A stretch of 64,000 nucleotides of DNA, taken from positions 2,170,001-2,234,000 of the forward strand of contig NZ_CP183834.1 of the NCBI RefSeq assembly GCF_049675895.1, given 5' to 3'. The notes under the pieces were generated by a model. The model searched no databases, was not told the DNA's origin, and worked only from the letters and a program-made list of their open reading frames with translations. A program made the translations under genes and the position numbers. This stretch comes from Ampullimonas aquatilis (GTDB lineage: Bacteria > Pseudomonadota > Gammaproteobacteria > Burkholderiales > Burkholderiaceae_D). Of the stretch, positions 9,115 to 17,288 are shown in pieces (positions within the stretch are counted from its first letter, which is position 1; each line of letters starts with the position of its first letter).

Positions 9115-10017
9115 TTACTTTTGAGTATGCACACCAGAGAGTAATGGAACAAATCGCACCGAATCAAGCATTGTTTCTTGCCAGACACGATTGGCCTGAC
9201 GCTCTATCAGAATCAACCGTTGACTATCCCCCTCCACTACGGGTGCAATCAGTCGCCCACCAATCGCCAGTTGATCCAGCAACGCTGGCGGCACACCAAG
9301 CCCGGCTGCAGCGATGATGATGCCATCAAATGGCGCGACCTCTGGTAAACCCAGGCAACCATCGCCATAGGCCAGCCGTAAATTATGTAAACGAAACGGC
9401 CGCAAATTTTGCCGCGCCTTTTCATGCAGACCTTCGATTCGCTCGATTGAATAAACTTCGGCCGCCACAAAACTCAGAACGGCGGCCTGATAACCACAGC
9501 CAGTGCCAACTTCAAGCACCTTTTGCATAGAACGGCCGTTGCGCATGAGTTCAATCATCCGCCCAACAATCGACGGTTTGGAAATCGTCTGACCAAAACC
9601 AATCGGCAACGCCGCATCCTCATAAGCCTGATTGGCCAGACCGGCATCCATGAACGCATGACGAACCACGGTTTGCAAGGCATTGATGACCAAGAGATCT
9701 TTCAAACCCTGCACTTTAAGTTTATCAACCATGCGTAGGCGGATTGCATCCGAAGTCAGCCCTAATCCTGTTGGTGACTGAATCTTGGCCGGCACTGCAG
9801 CATTCATCGCAACTCGTGGTTCAACAATACGACGATTAAATGATTGACCAACTGCAGAGCCAGACTTACCTTGCTGCCTCAGCAGCTCTTGCATATTGGA
9901 TGTTGTTTTTCCACGCGGTTTGAGCGTCGTGGTTTGAGCCGAGGTTTCGGTCTGTGACACTGCCGTACTCTTGCTTTTGTTAAGCTGCGACAAATCCAGA
10001 GGAAAACGCTTGGTCAT
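9115..10017 (-). CDS. pcm: Protein-L-isoaspartate O-methyltransferase
   Basis: Repairs isoaspartyl residues in aged proteins with SAM. The C-terminal 215 residues are the usual enzyme: QTISKPSIVGRMIELM precedes motif I VLEVGTGCGYQAAVLS, then VYSIERIEGL, YGDGCLGLPEVAPFDGIIIAAAG and LIAPV. The protein is 300 residues long because of an extra Ser/Thr/Lys-rich N-terminal extension of about 85 residues that looks disordered; similar extensions occur in some betaproteobacterial Pcm proteins. It starts 5 bases after surE and is followed by nlpD, so surE-pcm-nlpD is one transcription unit. Confidence 0.93.
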   Translation of the reverse strand: MTKRFPLDLSQLNKSKSTAVSQTETSAQTTTLKPRGKTTSNMQELLRQQGKSGSAVGQSFNRRIVEPRVAMNAAVPAKIQSPTGLGLTSDAIRLRMVDKLKVQGLKDLLVINALQTVVRHAFMDAGLANQAYEDAALPIGFGQTISKPSIVGRMIELMRNGRSMQKVLEVGTGCGYQAAVLSFVAAEVYSIERIEGLHEKARQNLRPFRLHNLRLAYGDGCLGLPEVAPFDGIIIAAAGLGVPPALLDQLAIGGRLIAPVVEGDSQRLILIERQANRVWQETMLDSVRFVPLLSGVHTQK

Positions 10018-10022
10018 GATAC

Positions 10023-10778
10023 TTATTTACCCGCAACCGGGTTAAGCCAGTCGCGCACCGAACCTAGTAGCGCTGTATGGGTTAAATCCAGCTGCAGCGG
10101 CGTTACCGAAACATGACCTTGCGCCACTGCATGAAAATCGGTGCCCTCGCCGGCATCTTTCACCTCACCTGCTGCACCAATCCAGTAAATTTCTTCACCA
10201 CGCGGATTGGTCTGCCTAATCACAGGTTCAGCCAAATGGCGCTTTCCCAGGCGCGTCGTCAAAGTCGGCTGGAGTTGCTCATAAGATAAATTGGGAATAT
10301 TCACATTCAGCAAAATTGGGCCAGATAATGGATTGGCCATAAAACGCTCGACCATTTCCCGGGCCACTCGTGCCGCGGCCTCTAAATGTCCCCAGCCCTT
10401 GTCAACTTGTGAAAAAGCCATAGCCGGTATGCCAAACAAGAAACCTTCGGTTGCAGCCGCCACCGTACCAGAATAAAGCGTGTCTTCACCCATATTCTGA
10501 CCATTATTGATACCCGCCACCACCAAATCAGGGGGACTATCCAACAAACCCGTCAAGGCAATATGAACACTGTCTGTCGGCGTACCATTGACGTAACGAA
10601 AACCATTGGCAGCCTGATGCACAGTCAGCGGCCGGTCGAGTGTCAATGAGTTGGAGGCCCCACTGCGATTGGCATCGGGCGCAATCACCATCAGGTCGGC
10701 AATTGGCTTTAAAGCCTCGTAAAGGGCAATAATGCCAGGTGCCTGATAACCATCGTCGTTACTGATCAATATTTTCAT
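10023..10778 (-). CDS. surE: 5'/3'-nucleotidase SurE
   Basis: A 251-residue metal-dependent nucleotidase acting on nucleoside monophosphates. The N-terminus MKILISNDDGYQAPGI carries the Asp pair that binds the metal. VIAPDANRSGASNSLTL and the VNGTPTDSVHIAL and VAGINNGQNMGEDTLYSGTVAAA motifs are characteristic, and the length is normal. It is the first gene of the surE-pcm-nlpD unit and lies 132 bases from the divergent tRNA-Ser gene. Confidence 0.96.
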   Translation of the reverse strand: MKILISNDDGYQAPGIIALYEALKPIADLMVIAPDANRSGASNSLTLDRPLTVHQAANGFRYVNGTPTDSVHIALTGLLDSPPDLVVAGINNGQNMGEDTLYSGTVAAATEGFLFGIPAMAFSQVDKGWGHLEAAARVAREMVERFMANPLSGPILLNVNIPNLSYEQLQPTLTTRLGKRHLAEPVIRQTNPRGEEIYWIGAAGEVKDAGEGTDFHAVAQGHVSVTPLQLDLTHTALLGSVRDWLNPVAGK

Positions 10779-10869
10779 GACTGCATTTTAACTGAGCCCT
10801 TTTAGACAGGCATGCTTGAATGAAGGAATCTTTTTTCAGCAGCCCCAGCACGACATTTTTAAATTCATC

Positions 10870-10900
10870 TTTAAAAATCCACTCAGGATTGCTATACTAG
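10870..10900 (+). promoter_or_regulatory. Likely promoter of tRNA-Ser
   Basis: TATACT at 10893-10898 is a good -10 box placed about 13 bases before the tRNA 5' end. The -35 region (around 10870-10875) is poor. The assignment rests mainly on position. Confidence 0.5.
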
Positions 10901-10910
10901 TTGGCTTGCT

Positions 10911-11001
10911 GGAGAGATGGATGAGTGGTTGAAGTCGCACGCCTGGAAAGCGTGTATAGGTTCATAGCCTATCGGGGGTTCGAATCCCCCTCTCTCCGCC
11001 A
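10911..11001 (+). tRNA. tRNA-Ser (anticodon GGA)
   Basis: A class II tRNA of 91 bases including an encoded CCA. The 7-bp acceptor stem GGAGAGA pairs with TCTCTCC. The anticodon stem CACGC/GCGTG encloses CTGGAAA with anticodon GGA. There is a long variable arm (TATAGG...CCTATC) and a T arm with GGTTCGAATCC. It is the likely attachment site of the element that follows, whose integrase gene starts 197 bases downstream. Confidence 0.97.
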
Positions 11002-11033
11002 CAGATCAGTTCTAAGTAGTCCAAGTAAGTCCT

Positions 11034-11072
11034 AAAACCCGCATCAAACCCAGTGTTTATGCGGGTTTTTTT
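11034..11072 (+). terminator. Intrinsic terminator after tRNA-Ser
   Basis: AAAACCCGCAT (11034-11044) pairs perfectly with ATGCGGGTTTT (11059-11069), with a 14-base loop, and the descending arm continues into a run of T. It is a strong Rho-independent terminator for the tRNA transcript. Confidence 0.9.
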
Positions 11073-11117
11073 ATTTCTTTCATCCAGATTAGTCCGATAG
11101 CGTCCATTGACATCCAC

Positions 11118-11196
11118 GTTTTTCAAGGGGTATTCTTAGGGGTATTCTGATTTTCGGTAGGGGGTACTTCGAAAATCAGCCTATTTAGGGGGTACT
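11118..11196. repeat. G-rich arm-type repeats at the integrase end of the element
   Basis: Four copies of a GGGG(G)TA(T/C)T motif occur in 79 bases (near 11127, 11139, 11159 and 11188). The third copy is held between the exact 10-bp inverted arms CTGATTTTCG (11147-11156) and CGAAAATCAG (11170-11179). The first 29 bases recur with 4 mismatches at 21312-21340 near the other end of the element. Such repeats are expected for integrase arm-binding sites, which is an inference here. The last copy doubles as the ribosome-binding site of the integrase gene. Confidence 0.65.
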
Positions 11197-11197
11197 T

Positions 11198-12409
11198 GTG
11201 GCACTTACCGACGCAGCACTACGCAATGCCAAACCAACCGACAAGGCCTATGCCTTGAGGGATGGGGGTAGTCTTTACCTGTGGGTCACGGTGACGGGTT
11301 CCAAACTGTGGCGCTGGTCGTATCGGTATGAGGGTAAAGAAAAGCTGATGTCCTTTGGTGCGTACCCCTTGGTCAGTCTGGTGGATGCCCGAACCCTTCG
11401 GGATGAAGCCCGCAAACAGCTCAATGCCGGTACCGACCCTATGGCAGAGCGCAAGAATGAGAAGCAAGCCAAAAAGACGGCGGCGGATAACTCTTTTGCC
11501 ACCATAGCCAAACTTTGGTTTGAGGGCTGGCATATAGCCAAAAGCCCCCGCCATGCTGACTATGTTTGGCGACGGCTTGAGACAGATATTTTTCCTGCCA
11601 TTGGGTATCGTCCCATTGCAGACATACTGTCCCCCGAGCTGGTCATCATGGTCAAGGCAATTGCCGACAGAGGGGCGCTGGATATTGCCAAACGAGCTCA
11701 CCAGACAGTCGGACAGATATACAGGTATGCCATTGCTCATGGTTATGCCAGCCGCAACCCAGCCACTGACATTAAACCCAGTGATATTCTGGCCTCTCGC
11801 AAGAAAACCAATTACGCCCGCATTGACAGCAAAGACCTGCCCGACCTGCTCCGCAAGATCGAGGGCTATTCAGGTGCAGCCATTACCCGACTGGCCATCA
11901 AGCTGATGGCACTGACCTTTGTAAGAACGACCGAGCTCATTGCGGCTGAATGGTCTGAGTTTGATCTTGATGCGGCTCGTTGGGACATTCCAGCCGAACG
12001 GATGAAGATGAAAACTCCGCATATCGTCCCCTTGTCTGACCAGGCGGTTGAAATACTGCGTACCCTGCACTTAATCACTGGTCATGGCTGTTTGCTTTTC
12101 CCTGGTGAACGCAGCTTTGCCAAACCCATGAGCAATAACACCATCCTCAAGGCATTAGAGCGTATGGGCTACAAAGGCAGGATGACTGGGCATGGTTTTA
12201 GGGGCGTGGCATCGACCTTGTTACATGAACAAGGTTTTGACCATGCCCATATCGAATTGCAATTGGCACACCAAGAGCGCAATGCAGTCAGTGCAGCTTA
12301 TAACCATGCCACTTACTTACAGCCCAGAGCCCAGATGATGCAGCATTGGGCTAACTATTTGGATGGGGTAAAAGGTGGGGCTAAGGTGGTGTCTTTCAGA
12401 GCGGCTTGA
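11198..12409 (+). CDS. Site-specific tyrosine integrase, P4/CP4-57 type
   Basis: A 403-residue integrase. The N-terminus (LTDAALRNAKPTDKAYALRD, then GGSLYLWVT and LMSFGAYPLVSL) is the DUF4102/arm-binding domain of P4-like integrases. The catalytic domain shows the first Arg in LTFVRTTELIAAEW, the box II pattern GHGFRGVASTLLHEQG (HxxR), and a Tyr in AVSAAYNHATYL. These enzymes typically insert genomic islands into tRNA 3' ends, and this gene follows tRNA-Ser by 197 bases. The start is GTG at 11198 with GGGGG just upstream. The full-length catalytic set suggests it could still be active. Confidence 0.95.
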   Translation: MALTDAALRNAKPTDKAYALRDGGSLYLWVTVTGSKLWRWSYRYEGKEKLMSFGAYPLVSLVDARTLRDEARKQLNAGTDPMAERKNEKQAKKTAADNSFATIAKLWFEGWHIAKSPRHADYVWRRLETDIFPAIGYRPIADILSPELVIMVKAIADRGALDIAKRAHQTVGQIYRYAIAHGYASRNPATDIKPSDILASRKKTNYARIDSKDLPDLLRKIEGYSGAAITRLAIKLMALTFVRTTELIAAEWSEFDLDAARWDIPAERMKMKTPHIVPLSDQAVEILRTLHLITGHGCLLFPGERSFAKPMSNNTILKALERMGYKGRMTGHGFRGVASTLLHEQGFDHAHIELQLAHQERNAVSAAYNHATYLQPRAQMMQHWANYLDGVKGGAKVVSFRAA

Positions 12410-12563
12410 ATAAAGGCGCTTAGGGCAATGGCAATTTATACAAATATAGGCAATTGTCTATAACGTCCATTATGTTAAATTGCTGCATTATTTATAATAA
12501 TTTGCAGTATTAAGAGATTATTGATATGATGACTACACCAACCTAAGCCACAAAAGGGAATGA

Positions 12564-12764
12564 ATGACCGCAGACGAATTTAAGGCCGCACTTGCAGAGC
12601 TGGGATGGAAGCAATCCGATTTTTGTGAGAAGGCAGGCGTGGAACGCAATACCCCAAGCCGATGGTCCAATGATCACACCCCAATACCGGCCTGGGTGCC
12701 TGCATTCCTTGGGGCTATGCTGGAAATCAAGCGGCTGCATGCCAAGTATATTGAGCCGCAATAA
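12564..12764 (+). CDS. Small helix-turn-helix (XRE/YdaS-like) protein
   Basis: A 66-residue protein whose first 45 residues read like a Cro/XRE DNA-binding domain: FKAALAELGWKQSDFCEKAGV, then an NTPSRWSNDHTPIPAWV recognition-helix region. Very small XRE proteins of this kind are common in phages and integrative elements. AAGGGA precedes the ATG. It probably regulates genes of the element; whether it is a repressor or an excisionase-like factor is unknown. Confidence 0.65.
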   Translation: MTADEFKAALAELGWKQSDFCEKAGVERNTPSRWSNDHTPIPAWVPAFLGAMLEIKRLHAKYIEPQ

Positions 12765-12872
12765 AGGGTAATACCGCTGTCAGGACGGTTTCCTGACCCA
12801 TTGAGCGGCTGTAAAGGTGTTGACGCACCAATGCAGCCTAACCACAAACCAAACTTTAGAGGAGTTTGAATC

Positions 12873-13238
12873 ATGGCTGATGCCGATTTTACACAACCCG
12901 AAAAAAGCATTGAAGGCCCCGCATGTTCTGAAAGCGTGATGCTTGAACTATGGTACCGAACTCAAGATTCTCTCAACGAAAAAGAGCTGGAATGGTTTGC
13001 AGGCGCATCGGATCACGCGTTTAACATGGCCAAGGCATTGAATGGCCTAACCGAAGGAATCGGCTGCAGTATCGGCGGTAATGCCAGCGGCTATTTTAAC
13101 GAAGACCATAACTTACCTCAGTTGATGTTCGCCATTGCCAACACAGCAGAGACACTGGCAGGACTAATTCGAATATCGAGCGAGGCGAGTTTTCTACTTC
13201 GTCGAGTCAACGATAAGAAAGGTGTTCACCATGAGTGA
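12873..13238 (+). CDS. Hypothetical protein of the integrated element
   Basis: A 121-residue, acidic, probably soluble alpha-helical protein with no motif I recognise. AGAGGAG lies at good spacing before the ATG. It overlaps the next gene by 8 bases, so the pair is translationally coupled. Both encode small helical acidic proteins and may work together. Found only in the accessory context here. Confidence 0.6.
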   Translation: MADADFTQPEKSIEGPACSESVMLELWYRTQDSLNEKELEWFAGASDHAFNMAKALNGLTEGIGCSIGGNASGYFNEDHNLPQLMFAIANTAETLAGLIRISSEASFLLRRVNDKKGVHHE

Positions 13239-13503
13239 AAATCAATCTTCGGGCGTGGTGTTATCGGATGCACGACTAACAGCTTGTCTTCAAGCAGCAT
13301 GGGAGCTTGCCTCATTGGCTCGTCAGCTTCCTATCATCGTTCCTCCTCAAGATGATAATGACCATCATTTCGCCGTTAGAGGTATCGCTGCGCGTATAGA
13401 TCAACTTGCGTCTATATTGATAAGCGGCTTACATGAAGATGAAGAGCTTGTTCCAACCAAAAATTTAAATCGCAACCTGTTTATTCCTGAACTCGTTCTT
13501 TAG
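13231..13503 (+). CDS. Hypothetical protein coupled to the gene before it
   Basis: A 90-residue acidic protein starting at the ATG at 13231 (MSENQSSG), which overlaps the stop of the previous gene. An upstream ATG at 13222 is in frame but less likely. Helical segments such as ARLTACLQAAWELASLARQLP are visible, with no known domain. A structured terminator-like region follows. Confidence 0.55.
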   Translation: MSENQSSGVVLSDARLTACLQAAWELASLARQLPIIVPPQDDNDHHFAVRGIAARIDQLASILISGLHEDEELVPTKNLNRNLFIPELVL

Positions 13504-13526
13504 TAATAATCGCCTACTGTTGCACC

Positions 13527-13590
13527 CCCTCAGACTAGCTTTAGCGGGCGAAAAGCCGGAACCTTCACCGGCCTGTCTGAGGGACCTTAT
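13527..13590 (+). terminator. Nested stem-loop, probable terminator
   Basis: CCCTCAGAC (13527-13535) pairs perfectly with GTCTGAGGG (13575-13583). Inside lies a second stem GCCGG (13555-13559) / CCGGC (13568-13572). After it comes ACCTTATTTTTTG. It probably ends the 12.9-13.5 kb transcript. The nested shape also allows a regulatory RNA in front of the gene at 13620. Confidence 0.6.
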
Positions 13591-13619
13591 TTTTTGAAGG
13601 ATTCGCTTGAAGGAGCGAT

Positions 13620-14129
13620 ATGCCAGTAGATGAACGCGGGTTTGATTCAGAAGCCCCCGACCTTGAATCACTTTCTCGTGAAGCACTTTTGCAATTTATT
13701 AAGGCTGTAGCTCTAGAAAACTCAAAAATAAAACTCGAAAACCGACTATTAAAAATTGAACTCGATCAGATCAGAACCTTAACAACTGAGAATGGTTTTG
13801 ACAAAAGTACTATCACCAAGATTAGAAATAAAGTTATTGAAGAGTCGCTAACTAAAATTGGAAAGCAAAAACAAAAAAGAGGTAGGAAGAAAAATTATGA
13901 TCAAGCTCTCGCTGTTGCTGAACTTCATCGACTCTATGAATTGCTAGACGACAAAAAATTAACTCTAAAAACTTGGCTGCGAAGTGAAATTGAAAAGGAC
14001 TTTGTTAAATTTGTCGACGGTATAAGTTTAGTAGCCAGAAGTCGGGAAATAGATCGCCTTGTCCAGAAGTACGCCACAGCCATTACTCGATACAAGCAAA
14101 ACCTTAAAAAAAGCAACTTGCCAAAGTAA
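13620..14129 (+). CDS. Basic coiled-coil protein of unknown function
   Basis: A 169-residue protein with a GAAGGAGCG ribosome-binding site. Residues 20-55 form a likely coiled coil (LLQFIKAVALENSKIKLENR). A strongly basic patch KQKQKRGRKKNYD lies near residue 85, and the C-terminal half is helical and rich in Lys, Arg and Leu. The layout (acidic N-terminus, coiled coil, basic patch) would suit a DNA- or RNA-binding dimer, but I recognise no family. The base composition is lower in GC than in its neighbours. Confidence 0.6.
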   Translation: MPVDERGFDSEAPDLESLSREALLQFIKAVALENSKIKLENRLLKIELDQIRTLTTENGFDKSTITKIRNKVIEESLTKIGKQKQKRGRKKNYDQALAVAELHRLYELLDDKKLTLKTWLRSEIEKDFVKFVDGISLVARSREIDRLVQKYATAITRYKQNLKKSNLPK

Positions 14130-14259
14130 AACCATAATTAAAAAACACGCCCGCACCAGCCTCAGCAGCACCAGCGGATAGCATCCGATTTTCAATCCAA
14201 GCGGTTTGCATAGATCCCACTCATATAAAAAATGATCGTTACTTAATTTTCTTTGCGTA

Positions 14260-14282
14260 GATTATTATTATTTTTAATAATC
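14260..14282. repeat. AT-rich inverted repeat before the alpA-like gene
   Basis: GATTATT (14260-14266) and AATAATC (14276-14282) form 7-bp arms around a T-rich loop. It could be an operator or a weak terminator of the 13620 gene. The function is undecided. Confidence 0.35.
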
Positions 14283-14392
14283 AATAACTTAGTTTATTCG
14301 AAATTCGTTTTTTGTAACGCTGCACAAGGCCAAAATGAAACCAATTTCCAGAGAAGCCCGGAGATTACCGATAGTTTCATTTAGGAGCCAGC

Positions 14393-14653
14393 ATGATCGA
14401 GCAACAAAGAACAGCATTAACCATACTACGTCGGAAACAAGTCGAGAAAATAACAGGACTTTCAAGATCAACACTCTACGACAAAATTTCCAATGGTACT
14501 TGGCCACGACCAATTAGTCTCGGGCTGCGAGCGGTAGGTTTTCCACTCCCCGAAATAGAAGCGATGATTTCGGCATTAATCGCCGGTAAGTCTGAAGAAG
14601 AAATTAAAGAGCTTGTCACCAAGCTTGAGGCTGCTCGTAAGAGTTTCGCTTAA
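14393..14653 (+). CDS. AlpA-family transcriptional regulator
   Basis: An 86-residue MerR-like winged DNA-binding protein of the AlpA/CP4-57 regulator family. ILRRKQVEKITGLSRSTLYD followed by ISNGTWPRPISLG and AVGFPLPEIEAMI is the family pattern; the usual Trp after AVG is Phe here. A short C-terminal helix follows the domain. In CP4-57 such proteins activate the excision gene; in P4-type satellites they act in regulation near the replication genes. Here it precedes the replication-like gene block. An AGGAG stretch lies before the ATG. Confidence 0.85.
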   Translation: MIEQQRTALTILRRKQVEKITGLSRSTLYDKISNGTWPRPISLGLRAVGFPLPEIEAMISALIAGKSEEEIKELVTKLEAARKSFA

Positions 14654-14757
14654 GGAGCAGCCAATGACATCAATCAAAAAAGTGGCAATAGCCATGAAGC
14701 TGCTGCCAATATCCAATTTGCAATCCCTGGCGAATTTTTGAACGATGGGGGTCAGCA

Positions 14758-14904
14758 ATGAACGATCACTTCAAACAAGCCCACGATTTATCCAAGGTAT
14801 TGCGCCAGACACAGCAACCCGATTTACGACGCTCGATCATTCACGCCATTCTTGATGCCCTGCGTGCTGGTATCGCCGAACGGAGGTCATATCATGGCAA
14901 TTGA
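14758..14904 (+). CDS. Small protein (48 aa), coupled to the zinc protein
   Basis: A short frame with a GGGGGT ribosome-binding site encodes 48 residues (MNDHFKQAHDLSKVLRQT...). It overlaps the start of the next gene by 11 bases. The regular overlap and helical composition support real coding, but no family is recognisable. The stretch 14654-14757 before it is open in more than one frame and may hold another very short coding region. Confidence 0.45.
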   Translation: MNDHFKQAHDLSKVLRQTQQPDLRRSIIHAILDALRAGIAERRSYHGN

Positions 14905-15316
14905 GAAAATACTGAATTTGCTAGAGGGCGTTAAGCCTTCAGGAAAGCACCGATGGCTTGCACGTTGCCCCAGTCACGGGGATAAGCATCCCAGCCTATC
15001 AGTCAAAGAACTGGACGATGGCCGCGTCCTCGTCCACTGCTTTGCGGGTTGCGGAGCTACCGAGGTGTTATCTGCGATTGGGCTAGAGTTCACCGACCTT
15101 TACCCTGAAAACGCTCAAGACCATCTCAAACCGGAGCGACGGCCATTTCCTGCAGCCGACATCCTCAAGGCAGTAGGATTTGAAGCATTGGTCGTCATGA
15201 TGGCAGGCACGGCACTACTCGCAGGCCAGCCATTCAGCCAGATAGATCGGAATCGGCTAACGCTGGCTGTGTCGCGGATTCAAGCTGCCCTTGATTATGC
15301 GGGGGTGTCGAAATGA
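14894..15316 (+). CDS. CHC2-like zinc-binding primase-type protein
   Basis: A 140-residue protein starting at the ATG at 14894, which has GGAGGT at ideal spacing; a start at 14852 would overrun the small gene before it. The segment RWLARCPSHGDKHPSLSVKE ... VLVHCFAGCGATEVLSAIGL has the Cys-x2-His ... Cys-x2-Cys spacing of the CHC2 zinc finger of DnaG-type primases and phage primase-helicases. No TOPRIM core follows within this protein. The next gene, overlapping by 4 bases, supplies an ATPase, so the pair looks like a split primase/helicase module for replication of the element. Confidence 0.8.
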   Translation: MAIEKILNLLEGVKPSGKHRWLARCPSHGDKHPSLSVKELDDGRVLVHCFAGCGATEVLSAIGLEFTDLYPENAQDHLKPERRPFPAADILKAVGFEALVVMMAGTALLAGQPFSQIDRNRLTLAVSRIQAALDYAGVSK

Positions 15317-16836
15317 GCCTATCCGACACACAATCATTTTTAGATGCCCAGGCTGAAAAGGTACTCGATACCTTATCTGTAGCCACGCCCGCAAGTGATG
15401 ATGAAACCCTATGTCGCCTGGCTTTGTTATCCCATATTGAATATGACAAGGTTCGGGATGCCGAGGCTAAACGATTGGGTATTAGAGTCTCAACATTGGA
15501 TGCAGATGTAATAGCCCGACGCTCTCAATCATCCAGTAAGCAGGACGATTCACCATTCCCAACGATCGCCCCTTGGCCTGATCCAATCCAGCCTGCTGCC
15601 TTGCTCGATGAAATCACACGGACGATTCAGCGGTTCATTGTGCTGGAGAAACATCAAGCCCAGATGGCCGCCCTTTGGGTCAGTGCTTGCTGGTTTCTGG
15701 ATGTGATTCAATGCGCGCCAATTGCCTTGATTAACGCGCCGACCCGAGCTTGCGGTAAGACGCAGTTATTAACCGTGCTAGCCAAGCTGGCACCCCGTAC
15801 TGCGCAAGCCAGTGGGATCAGCCCGAGCGTGTTATTCAGAATGATTGAAGCGTATCAGCCTACCCTGTTTGTGGACGAGATCGAAACCGTCCTGCAGGAC
15901 AACTTAGAGCTGATGGGACTCATTAATGCAGGCCATACCCGTGATAGCGCATATGTTTGGCGTAGTGTTCCGCAAGGTGATGATTTTGTCCCTAAGCGTT
16001 TCACCGTCTGGGGCATGAAAGCACTCGCAGGGATCAATGCGATCAATTTGGCTGAAACAGTGACCAGTCGCGCTATTGTGTTTGAGCTTCGACGCAAAAA
16101 GCAGGATGAACGCGTAGATCGTTTACGCAGGGCTGAGGCCGGTCTATTTGAAACCTTGGCCGCCAAGCTGGCGCGCTTTGCTCAAGACTATCTGCAGCAA
16201 GTGGGATCAGTGCGACCTGATTTGCCCGATCAGTTGGGTGATCGTGAGCAGGACAATCTAGAGCCGTTATTACAGGTTGCCTATGTGGCAGGTGATCATT
16301 GGCCAGATACCGCCATACAGAGCGCGCTCAAGCTCTCAGGATCAATCCAAACGCCGGTAAGTAGTGCCAATGAATTACTCCAAGATATTTATGAAATATG
16401 GTCAGGCAAGTTGGGTAACAAGATGAGTACCGCCGAGCTGATTAGCCTGTTGTGTGCGGATGATGAACGTTCGTGGGGGACCTGGAATCGAGGTAAGCCA
16501 TTAACCCCCCGTCAGTTATCAAAGAAATTACAGGACTACGGGATTACCTCAAAAACCATTCGCATCAATAGTTATGAAACGGCCAAAGGGTTTGAGCGAG
16601 AACAGTTTGATGATGCCTTTGCTCGTTATCTTCTTAGCGTACCCCGAGATTTGCCGTCACAAGGTAACAATAGCCTGGAAGCCAATAACGACGGGCTTTT
16701 TCCTGTTACAGATGAAAAAAACGTTACGGTAACAGAAATAGCTGAAGTAACACGCCAACCCGCACCAATACTGGATTGTGACAGTGTTACGGCAAAAACC
16801 GGAAACGAGCCAGAAAGAAAGGAGATTGAGGTATGA
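15313..16836 (+). CDS. DUF3631-domain P-loop ATPase, putative replicative helicase
   Basis: A 507-residue protein. Walker A is APTRACGKTQLL and Walker B is PTLFVDEIE, followed by an arginine-rich stretch (TSRAIVFELRRKKQDERVDR). The C-terminal part (STAELISLLCADDERSWGTW ... LTPRQLSKKLQDYGI) matches the DUF3631 pattern seen in proteins of integrative elements and plasmids, usually near primase genes. The ATG overlaps the zinc-protein stop in ATGA fashion, so the products are likely made in fixed ratio. I infer unwinding at the element's origin. Confidence 0.8.
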   Translation: MSLSDTQSFLDAQAEKVLDTLSVATPASDDETLCRLALLSHIEYDKVRDAEAKRLGIRVSTLDADVIARRSQSSSKQDDSPFPTIAPWPDPIQPAALLDEITRTIQRFIVLEKHQAQMAALWVSACWFLDVIQCAPIALINAPTRACGKTQLLTVLAKLAPRTAQASGISPSVLFRMIEAYQPTLFVDEIETVLQDNLELMGLINAGHTRDSAYVWRSVPQGDDFVPKRFTVWGMKALAGINAINLAETVTSRAIVFELRRKKQDERVDRLRRAEAGLFETLAAKLARFAQDYLQQVGSVRPDLPDQLGDREQDNLEPLLQVAYVAGDHWPDTAIQSALKLSGSIQTPVSSANELLQDIYEIWSGKLGNKMSTAELISLLCADDERSWGTWNRGKPLTPRQLSKKLQDYGITSKTIRINSYETAKGFEREQFDDAFARYLLSVPRDLPSQGNNSLEANNDGLFPVTDEKNVTVTEIAEVTRQPAPILDCDSVTAKTGNEPERKEIEV

Positions 16837-17288
16837 CAGTCGCATCAATCATTCAACAATGCCAAAGCGCGGGGATAGAACTTCGCGCTGAGGGAGACAA
16901 GCTCAAGGCCAATGGCAACCCTGACATCCTGGCGCAATTAAAGCCCGAACTACAACGGCATAAAGCTGAAATTTTGATTTATTTAAGTCAGCAACCCGCC
17001 AACGAATCAACGATCAACCCCACGCCCTATAGCGAGGCATGGACCGAGACTGAATGTAGTCTCTTCATCTCGAGGTTTTATCTGTTCACTAAGCGGGGCG
17101 TGGTGTCAGCCAGGCTTGATGAACTGTGCGAGCAACTGGTAACTCGTGACAGAACTGGAGACGACCGCGCCGCCTGCGCAGAATGTTCTCACTGGCGTGG
17201 GCAAGGCTGCCAGGTTTACCGGACCAGGCCACCGGCTGATGTGTTGCATCGGTGTGAGCAATACCTACCAACTTTGAAAGGAATTTAA
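16833..17288 (+). CDS. Small protein with TubC-like N-domain and Cys-rich C-terminus
   Basis: A 151-residue protein. The first 50 residues (IIQQCQSAGIELRAEGDKLK ... LKPELQRHKAEILIYL) resemble the TubC N-terminal docking domain, a fold found in hybrid peptide/polyketide synthases and in many small mobile-element proteins. The last third has CAECSHWRGQGCQ ... LHRCEQYL, a likely zinc site of four or five cysteines and a histidine. It overlaps the ATPase gene by 4 bases and abuts the tape-measure gene directly. The role is unknown; pairing with a partner of the replication module is a reasonable guess. Confidence 0.65.
   Translation: MTVASIIQQCQSAGIELRAEGDKLKANGNPDILAQLKPELQRHKAEILIYLSQQPANESTINPTPYSEAWTETECSLFISRFYLFTKRGVVSARLDELCEQLVTRDRTGDDRAACAECSHWRGQGCQVYRTRPPADVLHRCEQYLPTLKGI

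Noticed and set aside
13504..13619. Riboswitch before the coiled-coil gene
   Set aside because: The nested stem resembles no riboswitch class I know; a terminator is the simpler reading.
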